Source of the DNA: a bacterium
GTDB taxonomy: Bacteria; Electryoneota; Electryoneia; Electryoneales; Electryoneaceae
Assembly (NCBI GenBank): GCA_020444425.1
Contig: JAHLLB010000001.1
Coordinates: forward strand, 202,938 to 266,937
Length of the DNA stretch: 64,000 nt
Direction of reading: 5' to 3'
Every line of letters begins with the position of its first letter. Positions within the stretch are counted from its first letter, which is position 1. This document shows, piece after piece, positions 35,636 through 44,753 of this stretch. The translations under genes and the position numbers were made by a program. The notes beneath the pieces were generated by a model. The model had not been told where the DNA came from, ran no database searches, and saw only the letters and a program-made list of their open reading frames with translations.

Positions 35636-36286
35636 TTACCCCTTCTGCGGAGTCTTCTTCGCGTCCGCGAGGAATTTTTGCAGACCGATATCGGTCAACG
35701 GATGCTTCATCAACTGCTTGATCACGCCGAACGGCACAGTGGCAACGTCCGCCCCCATGCGGGCAGATTCAACCAGGTGGATCGGGTTACGCACGCTGGC
35801 GACGAGAACTTCCGTCTCGAACATGTAGTTCGAATAGATCTGCACGATCGTGTCAATCAGCTCCATTCCGTCCTGGCTGATGTCGTCCAGCCGTCCGACA
35901 AACGGGCTGATGTATGCCGCGCCCGCCTTGGCGGCAAGCATCGCCTGCATCGGCGAGAAACACAGCGTGTTGTTCACCTTGATGCCCTGATCGGAAAGCG
36001 TCTTGGTCGCTTTAAGGCCGTCCAGGATCAACGGGATCTTGATCACGACGTTATCGCCATACTTCATCAGCTCTTCGGCTTCACGGATCATCCCGTCGTA
36101 ATCGGTCGCGAGCACTTCCAGCGACACCGGACCGTCAACCATCTCGACGATTTCCTGCGCGACCTCCTCAAAGGTACGGCCGGTCTTGGCGACGAGGGAC
36201 GGGTTGGTGGTGACGCCGTCCAGCACGCCCATGTCCTTCGCTTCCTGAATCTCTCGAATGTCCGCCGAATCGATGAACAGCTTCAT
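35636..36286 (-). CDS. Transaldolase / fructose-6-phosphate aldolase family protein
   Basis: 216 residues from the ATG at 36286 ([14 protein letters not shown]), which has GAGGA six bases upstream; the track form adds 36 residues overlapping truA. Single-domain TIM barrel of the short transaldolase class: [12 protein letters not shown], Schiff-base Lys in [28 protein letters not shown] and [11 protein letters not shown]. Short members work as transaldolase (TalC-like) or fructose-6-phosphate aldolase; the sequence alone does not decide. Follows truA by 80 bp. Confidence 0.92.
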   Translation of the reverse strand: MKLFIDSADIREIQEAKDMGVLDGVTTNPSLVAKTGRTFEEVAQEIVEMVDGPVSLEVLATDYDGMIREAEELMKYGDNVVIKIPLILDGLKATKTLSDQGIKVNNTLCFSPMQAMLAAKAGAAYISPFVGRLDDISQDGMELIDTIVQIYSNYMFETEVLVASVRNPIHLVESARMGADVATVPFGVIKQLMKHPLTDIGLQKFLADAKKTPQKG

Positions 36287-36366
36287 CTGCTTCCTCAAGG
36301 CTAAGGTGGATCTGTCAGGTTCAAGTCTTTCCCGCCATTCGGCGTCAGAAAGAGCTAAAATACGCA

Positions 36367-37155
36367 TCAGGGTTGAGCAAGATAGCCGTTCCACAGAGAG
36401 GCCGGGGGTTGATCGAGACGGTCATCGTCGTCATACACAACCCGCAGCAGGGCCAATCCCTGCGGTGGCGCCGGGGGCGGCACCCGCCCCTCCGCCTCGT
36501 TCAACGCGGCATTCAGTGGTTCAGGCTCTGCTGTCCCGCTCGCCAGCGCGACAATCGCGCCGGTCAAGGTTCGTACCAGCCGCCGGATGAACCGGTCGGC
36601 CTCGATGATCATCACCCAGCCGAAGGCGTCTTCCCGCCATTCGATGCGGCGCACATCGCAGACGGTGCTCTCATCGGCTTCCGGGCTGGTCGCATACGCA
36701 CGGAAATCGTGTTCGCCAAGAAACAGGGCGGACGCCTCGTCCAGCTTCGCCGGGTCGAATCGTGTGTCAATCGCCCAACCGTACCGTCTCAGGTACAGGT
36801 CCGGCGTGCGCAGCAGGCGGTACGCATAGGTCCGGCCCCGTGCGTCGAACCGGGCGTGGAAATCGTCTGCGACTGTCCGTGCCCGCCAGACGTGCACATC
36901 GTCCGGCAGCAGCGAATTCATCGCCTTGACGATGACCGCGTCCTCACGCTCGACTGGCGCGTCGTAATGAATCACCTGCATCACAGCGTGTACACCCGCG
37001 TCCGTACGGCCGGAGGCATAGGTACGCGTTTCAATCCCACCATGGAGCTGCGTCAGCGCCGTCTCGACCTCGCCCTGGATGGTGCGACCGGTCGGCTGAA
37101 TCTGCCAGCCGAGGAAGTCGGTGCCATCGTAGGAAAGGTTGAGCCGAACGCGCAT
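36367..37155 (-). CDS. truA: tRNA pseudouridine synthase A
   Basis: 262 residues. Modifies U38-U40 in the tRNA anticodon arm. The catalytic Asp lies in [11 protein letters not shown] (about residue 52); [12 protein letters not shown] and [10 protein letters not shown] are family blocks, and [14 protein letters not shown] closes the core. It follows ecfT, the same order as in the ecfA1-ecfA2-ecfT-truA cluster of Firmicutes. Confidence 0.95.
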   Translation of the reverse strand: MRVRLNLSYDGTDFLGWQIQPTGRTIQGEVETALTQLHGGIETRTYASGRTDAGVHAVMQVIHYDAPVEREDAVIVKAMNSLLPDDVHVWRARTVADDFHARFDARGRTYAYRLLRTPDLYLRRYGWAIDTRFDPAKLDEASALFLGEHDFRAYATSPEADESTVCDVRRIEWREDAFGWVMIIEADRFIRRLVRTLTGAIVALASGTAEPEPLNAALNEAEGRVPPPAPPQGLALLRVVYDDDDRLDQPPASLWNGYLAQP

Positions 37156-37210
37156 TGGGCAGGGTGCTCCAGTTACCGCAGGTCAGAGGGAAGATAACCG
37201 CAATCTCGAG

Positions 37211-38029
37211 TCAGGCAAGTGCCGCGAGCACCCCCCACAGCGCCAGCGGCAGCAGCGACGCCAGTGTGATCGCAGTGTCCGCACCGCGCCAGTCGGAGAG
37301 CCCGTACCGTGTTCGCACCGCACGCGGGTCATACCCGCGCAGAACCAGCGTCTCTGCCAGATCATCCGCCCGGCGGAGTGCATTTGCCAACAGCGGGATG
37401 AACAGCGGAATCCACGCCTTCACGCGCGATAGAATGCCCTTGCCCGGATCCCAGCCCCGTGCGCGAAGTGCCTTGCGCAAGGTGAGCGCCTCCTCGTACA
37501 ACGTCGGCACGAAGCGTAGCGTCATCCCGAGCAGCAGGGAAAATGATCCGACCGGAACGTTCAATCTCGCCAGCGGAGACAACAGCACGTCCATCGCGCG
37601 GATCGCTTCCAAAGCCGTGACCGCCAGCGACAGCGTCACACCGAGCAGCACCAGCGCGGATAGCCGTCCCGCGAGCAACCCGCCGTTGATCAACCCTTCT
37701 CGTGTGAGATTCCACTCGAGTCCGGGGACTGTCCACAAGATGTGGCCGGGTGTGGTGAACGCGTGCAGCAGCAGCGTCAAGCCCAGCATCCACGCGACCG
37801 CGACCAGCCCCAGCGCCAGCCGGGCGAGCGGTGGTCTGCCAGCGTAGACGTAGCCGCCAATAAACACCGCGACCAGCGTCAGACCCCACCCCAGCGGCAG
37901 CATCACCGTCTGGACGATGAGCAGCAGACCCACGAGCAAACGGGCTCGCGGGTCGAAACGTTTCAGCGGAGCGGTCGCGTTGTCCAGCGCGACAGCCTCC
38001 CCGGCCGATGTGGCGGTGACCTCACTCAC
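37211..38029 (-). CDS. ecfT: Energy-coupling factor transporter transmembrane protein EcfT
   Basis: About 272 residues from the GTG at 38029; the long track ORF runs into the upstream gene in another frame. The GTG overlaps the upstream stop by 8 bp. About five TM helices and the two Ala-Arg-Gly-like coupling motifs, LRARGWDPGKG and LVLRGYDPR, near the C-terminus contact the ATPases in ECF importers. No ecfA ATPase genes are in the window; an S-component-like gene lies at 57.1 kb. Vitamin or metal uptake is the expected role. Confidence 0.87.
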   Translation of the reverse strand: MSEVTATSAGEAVALDNATAPLKRFDPRARLLVGLLLIVQTVMLPLGWGLTLVAVFIGGYVYAGRPPLARLALGLVAVAWMLGLTLLLHAFTTPGHILWTVPGLEWNLTREGLINGGLLAGRLSALVLLGVTLSLAVTALEAIRAMDVLLSPLARLNVPVGSFSLLLGMTLRFVPTLYEEALTLRKALRARGWDPGKGILSRVKAWIPLFIPLLANALRRADDLAETLVLRGYDPRAVRTRYGLSDWRGADTAITLASLLPLALWGVLAALA

Positions 38030-40364
38030 GGACAACGGCAACCTTTCCGGTTTTGCTCGAACCGTCCGGTCCGGTGACGACGACATAGTAGACGCCGCTG
38101 CCGACAAACTCGCCGTCCTCGTTGCGACCGTCCCAGCCTTCTGCGGACGCCTCGGTGAAGTCAATGGTGCGCACCAGGCGTCCCGATAGTGTGAAGAACC
38201 GGATGTCAGCATCCGCCACCAGGCTTGCACTGCCGAAACGCAGCCGGTCAGACGATTTCCCGACCAGGAACGGTTGCGGTGCGACCTCAATATCGCCCAA
38301 CTCATCCGCAAAATCACGGTAGGGTGTGGTGACGACGGACAGCCCGATATTTGTACCGACGTACATCTTACCCGTTCTGGAATCAATCGTCAGCGCGGTG
38401 ATCTGGTTGTCCACCAGCCCGCTCGGGTAGGCGCCTTCCTCGGTGGTGTAGTGCTCAATCCAGGTAAAGCGGTCACGTCCGAGCACGCCGATCCCGAAGT
38501 CGGTTCCGACCCAGATCTGGTCCAGCGGATCGATCTCCAGTGCGGTGATCGACTCACCCAGCGCACCGTAGACACGCGTGAAAACGACGTTATCGGCGGG
38601 CAAATTCGTGTCGATGTAGAAGAGCCCTTCCGGTGTGCCCAGCCACAGCAGCCCGTCTGCGCTCATCTTCATGTCGTTGACATGATCGTAATCTGCACCA
38701 TCACCCGTGGAGTAATACTTGAACTCGTCATCCTCGGTGTATTCCGGGGTGCCGTTCGGGTTGAACATGATCAAGGGATAATCCGCTTCGGCACGCAGGG
38801 AGGCGATCCACAACCGGCCCTGGCTGTCCATTTCCATCACGCTGACATCGGTGGAATACATCCCTTGCTGCGGTCCGAAGCGCACCCAGTCGTTCATGTC
38901 CCAGCTGTCCGGACCTTGAAAGAACCATCGTTCCGGGATGTAGACCAGCGTGCTGTCGTTGAAGGCTGCCATATTCCCCGCCCACAACCCACCGCTGGGG
39001 TCTTTTTCAAAGCCGTTGACGACGACGTAGTTGTTCGGCGGCATACCCACTGGGGAGAATTCCGACGTGGTCGCGTCCAACACGATCAGGGTGTCGGTCC
39101 CTTCCACGGACGGGCGAATGTAGTAAACACCGTTACCCCACGTCCCGATCCACGTTCCGCCATAGGCGTCGAAGTCAATCGCCGTCATTGCAGTGGATTG
39201 GCCCCATGCGCCTTGCGGGTTGTTCGCTTCGGCGTAGGGGTACCATGTACCATCTGACAGACGATAAACGCCGCCGATTCGCGAACTACGCGCTGCCAAC
39301 CAGACATCGCCGTTCGGTGAGGTGTCAAGGCGCAGGACTTGATCGCCGCCGGGGGAATTCGGCAGGTAGTAGGTGTAGTTGTCACCATCCCAGCTGACAA
39401 TGCCGCCGAAGTACTCGAGGTTGGTGTCGATCGCGCCCCAGACGAGATCATCCTGCACAGCCAGCGCCCAGAACTTGGCAGTGTAGTTTTCATTGACCAG
39501 CCCGAAATCGCTGTTGCCCGGGCCTTTGCTGAACAAACCGCCGCCCCGTCCGGCATAAAGGGTGCCATCAGACATCGCGGTCAGATCATAAATGCCGCGG
39601 GTGCTGGTGAATGCGTCGAACGAACTGCCATTCCACTTGAACATGTCGCCTAAGTAGTAAGCGAAATACAGCTCGCCCTGAATGACCTTGAGGAATTGGA
39701 CCCCATCGGTCTCAATCCCGGGCAGGATGTCCTGGTTGCCGAAGATGTCCCAGACGTTCACATCGAGCAGATTCGCATCCAGATCCGCCCGGGCGATGCC
39801 GCGGCTGCTGGCGACAAATACGTCTCCATCCAGGATTGCGATGTCGGTGATCTCGGTCGGACGTGACCAACTGGCGAATCCGCGGTAGGTTTCCAGCACC
39901 ACCCACAGGTCTTCATTTTCGAAACGCTCGAGACGGGACAGCCCCTGGCTGGTGCCGACAAAGATGCGACCGTTCGAGATGTGGATGTCGTTGATGCCTT
40001 CGACCGACTGGTCATTGTAGAAATCGCGCAGCGTAAACACGACATCCTTGTCAACCGGGTCCAGAATGTCGATGCCGCCGTTGGTATGCCCAATCCACAA
40101 ATAGCCAGTGCTGGAATCATACTCGATGTCGGTGAGGAAGTTGGAAAACAGGCCGTCGTCAATGTTCAGCACCTCGAGCGCCTGAGTTTCCGGGTCGACG
40201 TGCAGTAGCCCGCCTTCGGACGAGGCCCAGATGTCATCATTGGCAACGAGGATGTGTTCCGGCCGCCAGCCAGAGGTGATCGTTTCCCAGTGTTCTGCGT
40301 GGGCAGAGCTCACCAGCAACAGCAGCATGGTGATAAGGACGATGAGAGAGAGATGAGATTTCAT
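38022..40364 (-). CDS. Secreted beta-propeller protein with C-terminal sorting-type domain
   Basis: About 780 residues from the ATG at 40364. A signal peptide (about 1-23, ending SSAHA) is followed by many two-component-regulator-propeller-type blades (WIGHTNGGIDILD, IFVGTSQGLSRLE, VWLAARSSRIGGVYRL, LWLGTPEGLFYI, IWVGTDFGIGVL) and a C-terminal beta-sandwich (IRFFTLSGRLVRTIDF, GSGVYYVVVTG, KVAVVR) as in FlgD-like or type IX sorting domains. It resembles PorZ-type secretion accessory proteins in layout, but lacks anything specific enough to name it. It sits between ribH and ecfT in the same operon. Confidence 0.82.
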   Translation of the reverse strand: MKSHLSLIVLITMLLLLVSSAHAEHWETITSGWRPEHILVANDDIWASSEGGLLHVDPETQALEVLNIDDGLFSNFLTDIEYDSSTGYLWIGHTNGGIDILDPVDKDVVFTLRDFYNDQSVEGINDIHISNGRIFVGTSQGLSRLERFENEDLWVVLETYRGFASWSRPTEITDIAILDGDVFVASSRGIARADLDANLLDVNVWDIFGNQDILPGIETDGVQFLKVIQGELYFAYYLGDMFKWNGSSFDAFTSTRGIYDLTAMSDGTLYAGRGGGLFSKGPGNSDFGLVNENYTAKFWALAVQDDLVWGAIDTNLEYFGGIVSWDGDNYTYYLPNSPGGDQVLRLDTSPNGDVWLAARSSRIGGVYRLSDGTWYPYAEANNPQGAWGQSTAMTAIDFDAYGGTWIGTWGNGVYYIRPSVEGTDTLIVLDATTSEFSPVGMPPNNYVVVNGFEKDPSGGLWAGNMAAFNDSTLVYIPERWFFQGPDSWDMNDWVRFGPQQGMYSTDVSVMEMDSQGRLWIASLRAEADYPLIMFNPNGTPEYTEDDEFKYYSTGDGADYDHVNDMKMSADGLLWLGTPEGLFYIDTNLPADNVVFTRVYGALGESITALEIDPLDQIWVGTDFGIGVLGRDRFTWIEHYTTEEGAYPSGLVDNQITALTIDSRTGKMYVGTNIGLSVVTTPYRDFADELGDIEVAPQPFLVGKSSDRLRFGSASLVADADIRFFTLSGRLVRTIDFTEASAEGWDGRNEDGEFVGSGVYYVVVTGPDGSSKTGKVAVVRE

Positions 40365-40434
40365 GCCGCGCAAGCTCCTCGCTGATCGTTCAACGTGAGT
40401 GTTCTGAGGATGCACCGGGCGGCCGTGGTATGCC

Positions 40435-40908
40435 TTACAACTTCGCCAATTTGCCGTACAGGTTCGCCATTTCGACGGCGGTCTGTGCGGCGTTGAAACC
40501 ACGGTTGCCGGCCTTGGTGCCCGCGCGTTCGATCGCCTGTTCGATGGTTTCGGCGGTCAAGATACCGAAGATCACCGGAATCTGGCCTTCCATCGCGGTC
40601 TGCGCCAGCCCCTTCGTCACCTCAGCAGCAACGAGATCGTAGTGCGATGTCGCACCGCGAATCAACGCGCCAATGCCAATGACGGCGTCCACCTTGCCAC
40701 TCTTCGCAAGACGGCGGGCGACTCCCGGAATCTCGAAGGATCCCGGCACCCAGGCGACAGTCACGTCGTCCTCGGACCCACCCATGCGGCGAATGGCGTC
40801 CAACGCACCATCCAGCAGCTTGTTGGTGATGAACTCGTTGAATCGGCTGACCACGATGCCGAAGCGTAAGCCCTTGGCATCCAGTACACCCTCTATCACC
40901 TGCGGCAT
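40435..40908 (-). CDS. ribH: 6,7-dimethyl-8-ribityllumazine synthase
   Basis: 157 residues from the ATG at 40908, which has GGAGA at seven bases; the track ATG at 40914 abuts that site. Makes the riboflavin precursor lumazine. Family blocks: [48 protein letters not shown] with the catalytic His, and PVIFGILT. It is separated from ribBA by a glycosyltransferase gene and a repeat cluster, and heads the long minus-strand array. Confidence 0.96.
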   Translation of the reverse strand: MPQVIEGVLDAKGLRFGIVVSRFNEFITNKLLDGALDAIRRMGGSEDDVTVAWVPGSFEIPGVARRLAKSGKVDAVIGIGALIRGATSHYDLVAAEVTKGLAQTAMEGQIPVIFGILTAETIEQAIERAGTKAGNRGFNAAQTAVEMANLYGKLAKL

Positions 40909-41070
40909 GAACATTCTCCGTGATGTTCCCGAACTCCGCCGGAGCGGAACGGTATCCTGGTTAACTTACACGTCTGAGCCCGCCATCCCAAACGGTTTGA
41001 CGGAGCCATCCACCCTCTACCCTGCCTCTCTCTTGCAGTCGTCTCACGTGTCACAAGTGCTTCTTCACAA

Positions 41071-41262
41071 ATGCCCTCGGGCTTTAGCCCGGGATTTGCT
41101 GGAACTCACAAACTTCACCGCACTCGACGACCTCGGACTTCAGTCCGGGATGATCCTTTTCTCAAACTACCACCGAACCTCATGCCCTCGGGCTTTAGCC
41201 CGGGATTTGCTGGAACTCACAAACTTCACCGCACTCGACGACCTCGGACTTCAGTCCGGGAT
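41071..41262. repeat. Two tandem copies of a palindrome pair, 111-bp period
   Basis: ATGCCCTCGGGCTTTAGCCC...CCTCGGACTTCAGTCCGGGATGATCC occurs at 41071 and again at 41182, the shared 86 bp being identical. Each copy holds one G-type (CGGGCT) and one A-type (CGGACT) palindrome in the same order. Confidence 0.9.
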
Positions 41263-41292
41263 GATCCGCGTTTGCAAGCAAACACGGGCACG
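41254..41292. repeat. ATCCGCG hairpin, copy 1
   Basis: GGGATGATCCGCGTTTGCAA followed by GCAAACACGGGCAC; GTTTGC-AA-GCAAAC forms a 6-bp stem (41270-41283). The second copy at 44.1 kb keeps the stem with different bases. Confidence 0.7.
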
Positions 41293-41309
41293 ACAGGTTA
41301 TTGGGCACG

Positions 41310-42518
41310 TCAGGTTGTTTTAGCGATCCGGTTTTGTCCGTTGTGCCCAAGCGAACTGCTCAGCACCAGCAACACCGCCGCCGGAAGCAGGATCGGCAGC
41401 AAGTACTTCTCCCAGTTCTGGTACGACAGCGGCAGCACAATGACATAACTGACAATCAACAGCAGCAGCCGTGAACCGGCACTGGTGAACCCTGCCCGAG
41501 ATGCGTCCCAGTGAGACCATATCAGGTTGAACACAACGAGGCAACCCAACACGAACGCGACCAGCAGCACTCCCTGCACGATGAGATCTGGCAGCACCGT
41601 TCTCATTGCCTTGTGGGCCAGCCCGACGGTATCAATCCCCATCTGCGCCACCGTCACCTGCGACGCCCTGACCGGAAACAGCAGGTAAAGCATGGCGGCG
41701 ACCGGGATGATCCATACGGAACGTTTCGTCACCGGGATCGTCCTCCACCCCAGCAGCAGCAACGGCGTGCTGTACACCACCAGCATCGCGATCAGCGTGG
41801 TGAACGTGTGCGGATTCCAGCGCAATGGTTCGTCCAGCGTCCATTTCGCCAGCACCGCCGGTGGACTCAATCCACCCCACTGCAGCATCAACAGCAGCAA
41901 CGGAAGCATCGGCAGAACCGCTGCGATCAGCCACCGGACTCCTTGCCGTTTCTCACCACGCCAGAAACCCAGCAGCCCAATCAAGCCAGCGGCAAGCAGG
42001 AACGATACCGCGTATTGCCGTGTCAGCATTGCCAGCGCGGCAGTCACGATGAACCACAGCGGCCTGTCATTGAGCAATGCGAGGATCATCGCGAGCACAA
42101 ACACCTGAAACAGCATGTCGGTGTAGATGAACGCGCCGGCGCCGGTGAAATACGGATTGACCACCAGCCACGCAACGACCACCAGCGCCTGCCAGGCTTG
42201 CTTCGTAAACCGTCGCAGCACGATAAAACTCAGCAGCGACGCGATCCCAGCCACTAGCATCGACAGCGGGCGCAGATTCGCCAGATCAGTGCCAAAGAGC
42301 CTGCCCCAGGCTGAGTACGCGACAAACGTCAGCGGCGGCACAACCTCGGGATAATCCCACTGCTCAACCTCACCGTGCGCAAACAGCAGAACCGTGTCGT
42401 AGAAGTGGCCCTCGTCGCCCCACGGCGGACGGTCCAGCCCACCGGTCGCGACGAGCAAGGCGCTCGCGGTCATGATCGGCAACAGGAACGCCGCCACCAT
42501 CCACAGGGTCCGAGTCAC
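41310..42518 (-). CDS. GT-C type membrane glycosyltransferase
   Basis: 402 residues with some ten TM helices. The first luminal/periplasmic loop has WGDEGHFYDTVLLF and PEVVPPLTFVAYSAWGRLFG, matching the Asp-Glu plus PP pattern of GT-C enzymes that use polyprenyl-phosphate sugars, and is closest in feel to the ALG10/DIE2-like branch (DE...H, then W-x-P...PP). It probably adds a sugar to a lipid-linked or surface glycan on the periplasmic face. It is inserted between riboflavin genes and lies 35 bp from ribBA, so it may share their transcript. Substrate unknown. Confidence 0.72.
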   Translation of the reverse strand: MTRTLWMVAAFLLPIMTASALLVATGGLDRPPWGDEGHFYDTVLLFAHGEVEQWDYPEVVPPLTFVAYSAWGRLFGTDLANLRPLSMLVAGIASLLSFIVLRRFTKQAWQALVVVAWLVVNPYFTGAGAFIYTDMLFQVFVLAMILALLNDRPLWFIVTAALAMLTRQYAVSFLLAAGLIGLLGFWRGEKRQGVRWLIAAVLPMLPLLLLMLQWGGLSPPAVLAKWTLDEPLRWNPHTFTTLIAMLVVYSTPLLLLGWRTIPVTKRSVWIIPVAAMLYLLFPVRASQVTVAQMGIDTVGLAHKAMRTVLPDLIVQGVLLVAFVLGCLVVFNLIWSHWDASRAGFTSAGSRLLLLIVSYVIVLPLSYQNWEKYLLPILLPAAVLLVLSSSLGHNGQNRIAKTT

Positions 42519-42553
42519 GGTTCAGCCGTTGTCACAGGATTCAAGTGAGCTGA

Positions 42554-43855
42554 CTACGCGTTTTCGATCAAATGCCCCATCTTGTCCCGCTTGGTGCGCA
42601 GGTAGCCGAGGTTCTTCTCATTCGGCTTGATATCGATCGGTACCCGGTCGACCACTTCCAGCCCATACCCCTGCAGCCCGACGATCTTCTTCGGATTGTT
42701 GGTCATCAGCCGGATTTTGCACACGCCAAGATTCGAGAGAATCTGTGCTCCGACACCGTAGGTGCGCAGGTCCGCCGCGAATCCGAGCAACACATTCGCC
42801 TCGACGGTGTCGTGCCCCTGGTCCTGCAGCTTGTAGGCGTGCAGCTTGGCTTCGAGCCCGATGCCACGCCCCTCTTGCCGCATGTAGAGGAAGACGCCTT
42901 TGCCTTCCTGTTCGATCATCTCCAGCGCGCGGTCACGTTGCTCGCCGCAGTCGCAACGCTGGCTGCCGAGCACATCACCCGTAAGGCACTCGCTGTGGAC
43001 ACGGACCAGCACCGGTTCACCCGGTTCCCACGTGCCCTTCACCAACGCGACATGTTCCTTATTGTTACCCAATTCGCGGAAGTGAACGAGATTGAACTCA
43101 CCGTGCTTGGACGGCAGCGGCACCTCGACCCGGCGTTCAACCAGGCGTTCGAAATGTCGGCGGTACTCGATCAGATCTTTGATCGTGTACATCCGAATGC
43201 CGGTCCGTTTGCTCATCTCGGTCAGTTCTGGAACGCGTGACATGCTGCCGTCGTCGTTCATGATCTCGCAGATGACAGCCAGCGAGTTGAGTCCGGCGAG
43301 ACGGGCCAGATCGGTGGATCCCTCGGTGTGTCCGGCACGGCGCAGCACGCCGCCATCCACCGCGATAATCGGGTGGATGTGGCCGGGGCGGGCGAAGTCT
43401 TCCGGACGCGAGGTCGGGTCGGCAGCCTTCAGCACAGTCGCGGCACGGTCGGGCGCGGAAATGCCGGTGGTTGTTACCCCGACGGCGTCGATGGTGATGG
43501 TGAAGTTGGTGCTGTGCAGCGCGGTGTTGTTCGACACCATCTGCTGCAGGTCGAGTTCGGCGGCACGTTTCGTATCCAGGGAGAGGCAGATCATCCCACG
43601 GCCTTCTTTCGCCATGAAGTTGATCGCTTCCGGGGTGATTTTCTCTGCCGCCATCACGAGGTCGCCCTCGTTTTCCCGGTCTTCGTCGTCCACGAGAATG
43701 ATCATGCGGCCTTCGCGCATATCCTCGATGGCTTTCTCAATCGGGTGAAAGACGGTTTCGTTGACTGAATTGGCAGCCTTGTTGTCAGCGGTGCCGTTTG
43801 TACTGGAATCGTGGCTCATGTCACGGTTCGTCTCGTTGTGAGTGTTCTCACTCAT
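42554..43855 (-). CDS. ribBA: Bifunctional DHBP synthase / GTP cyclohydrolase II
   Basis: About 433 residues from the ATG at 43855 (MSENTHNE), after GGGAG; the track form runs 86 codons upstream into low-complexity DNA. An N-terminal Ser/Asn-rich lead of about 35 residues precedes the DHBP synthase domain (about 38-235: VDDEDRENEGDLVMAAE, GRGMICLSL, HTEGSTDLARLAGL). The GTP cyclohydrolase II domain (about 240-433) has the zinc Cys set in VHSECLTGDVLGSQRCDCGEQR, the catalytic MRQEGRGIGL and TYGVGAQIL. Both enzymes open the riboflavin pathway. It lies 260 bp behind ribE with hairpin repeats between. Confidence 0.95.
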   Translation of the reverse strand: MSENTHNETNRDMSHDSSTNGTADNKAANSVNETVFHPIEKAIEDMREGRMIILVDDEDRENEGDLVMAAEKITPEAINFMAKEGRGMICLSLDTKRAAELDLQQMVSNNTALHSTNFTITIDAVGVTTTGISAPDRAATVLKAADPTSRPEDFARPGHIHPIIAVDGGVLRRAGHTEGSTDLARLAGLNSLAVICEIMNDDGSMSRVPELTEMSKRTGIRMYTIKDLIEYRRHFERLVERRVEVPLPSKHGEFNLVHFRELGNNKEHVALVKGTWEPGEPVLVRVHSECLTGDVLGSQRCDCGEQRDRALEMIEQEGKGVFLYMRQEGRGIGLEAKLHAYKLQDQGHDTVEANVLLGFAADLRTYGVGAQILSNLGVCKIRLMTNNPKKIVGLQGYGLEVVDRVPIDIKPNEKNLGYLRTKRDKMGHLIENA

Positions 43856-44114
43856 CCTGCCACTCCCATGACTGTATCGTGAATCAAGCTGTCGTTGTGA
43901 CTGTATCGTGGTAAAGCAGTTGCTGCTGTTTTGTTTGGCACGCCAAATTCGCGCCAGTTTTCTATGCTGTGTGCCCGTGTGCCCGTGTGTCTGTGTGTCT
44001 GTGTGTCTGTGTGCCCCGACCAGCTTGCTGGTCGGGATTATCCGCTGTTCACCGTGCCCCTGATGGCTGTGCCAGCAGGGATTATCCGCGTCCGCAAGCG
44101 GACACGGGCACAAT
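43856..44114. repeat. GT-rich and hairpin-rich gap between ribE and ribBA
   Basis: A GTGTGTCT/GTGTGCCC low-complexity run (about 43968-44017) is followed by three hairpins: CCCGACCAGC-TT-GCTGGTCGGG (44015-44036), CCCTGATGGC-TGT-GCCAGCAGGG (44058-44080, one mismatch) and GTCCGC-AA-GCGGAC (44090-44103). GGGATTATCCGC follows the first two. The middle hairpin is also found at about 15986-16013 in inverse orientation. Confidence 0.8.
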
Positions 44115-44753
44115 TCAGAATCCCGCCTGCCGCAGTTTGTCCATCGTCAGTCCGCCGCCGGTGTGCGGGCCGAGCATGTTGCGGACATACTTCGCGATCA
44201 GGTCCCACTCGACGTGCACCTTCTCACCCGGTTTCAACAGGTGCAGCGTGGTCTGCTGCCAGGTGTGCGGGATAATCTCCACCTCGAACGCGTCGTCCAA
44301 CCGTTTCGCGACGGTCAAGCTGACACCGTGCAACGCGACTGATCCCTTCTCCACAATGAACGGTGCGTCCGGTTCCGGCAGCTCCAGCCGCAAGCGCGTC
44401 GAACCGGCCAGGGGCTTCACGTTCAGCAATTTGATCATGCCGTCCACGTGCCCCTGCACCAGGTGGCCACCGAGCCGGTCTGTCGGCCGCATCGCCCGTT
44501 CCAGGTTGACCGGATCGCCGGGCTTGAACTCGCCGAGGCGGGTGCGGTGCAACGTTTCGCGCACAACCTCCACGGTAAACAGGTTCTTCTCCAGCGTGAC
44601 CACGGTCTGGCAGGCACCGTTCAGCGCGATGCTGTCCCCGATCTTGACACTGCTGTCGAGGATGTCATGTGCCTCGACGGTAATCGTCGCGCCCTCACCC
44701 CGGGGGCGATTTCCACGGATGACGCCGACTTCTTCAATCAGTCCGGTGAACAT
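44115..44753 (-). CDS. ribE: Riboflavin synthase alpha subunit
   Basis: 212 residues from the ATG at 44753 (MFTGLIEEVG), which shares one base with the ribD stop (TGATG); the track form adds 21 unsupported residues. Two lumazine-binding barrels are visible, each beginning with a similar segment (GDSIALNGACQTVV and GSVALHGVSLTVA). It dismutates two lumazine molecules to give riboflavin. Part of the FMN-riboswitch-led operon. Confidence 0.95.
   Translation of the reverse strand: MFTGLIEEVGVIRGNRPRGEGATITVEAHDILDSSVKIGDSIALNGACQTVVTLEKNLFTVEVVRETLHRTRLGEFKPGDPVNLERAMRPTDRLGGHLVQGHVDGMIKLLNVKPLAGSTRLRLELPEPDAPFIVEKGSVALHGVSLTVAKRLDDAFEVEIIPHTWQQTTLHLLKPGEKVHVEWDLIAKYVRNMLGPHTGGGLTMDKLRQAGF

Larger units (their letters stand above)
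40909..41309. other. Intergenic region with tandem palindrome pairs upstream of ribH
   Basis: About 400 bp that should contain the promoter of the ribH-led array. Half of it consists of the repeats listed below. The plus-strand track ORF across it is an artefact of the repeats, whose 111-bp period is a multiple of 3. Confidence 0.6.

Noticed and set aside
38030-38386. N-terminal extension of ecfT to 38386
   Set aside because: It is out-of-frame overlap with the propeller gene's 3' end; composition is unlike a membrane protein, and the GTG at 38029 overlaps the upstream stop in the usual coupled manner.
40673-41323. Plus-strand 216-codon ORF with an internal repeated segment
   Set aside because: It spans antisense of ribH and then the palindrome repeats. 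The repeat keeps frame only because 111 is a multiple of 3.
43856-44113. N-terminal extension of ribBA by 86 codons
   Set aside because: The extension reads through GT-rich low-complexity DNA and hairpins (HTDTQTHGHTGTQ), and a good ATG with GGGAG lies at 43855.
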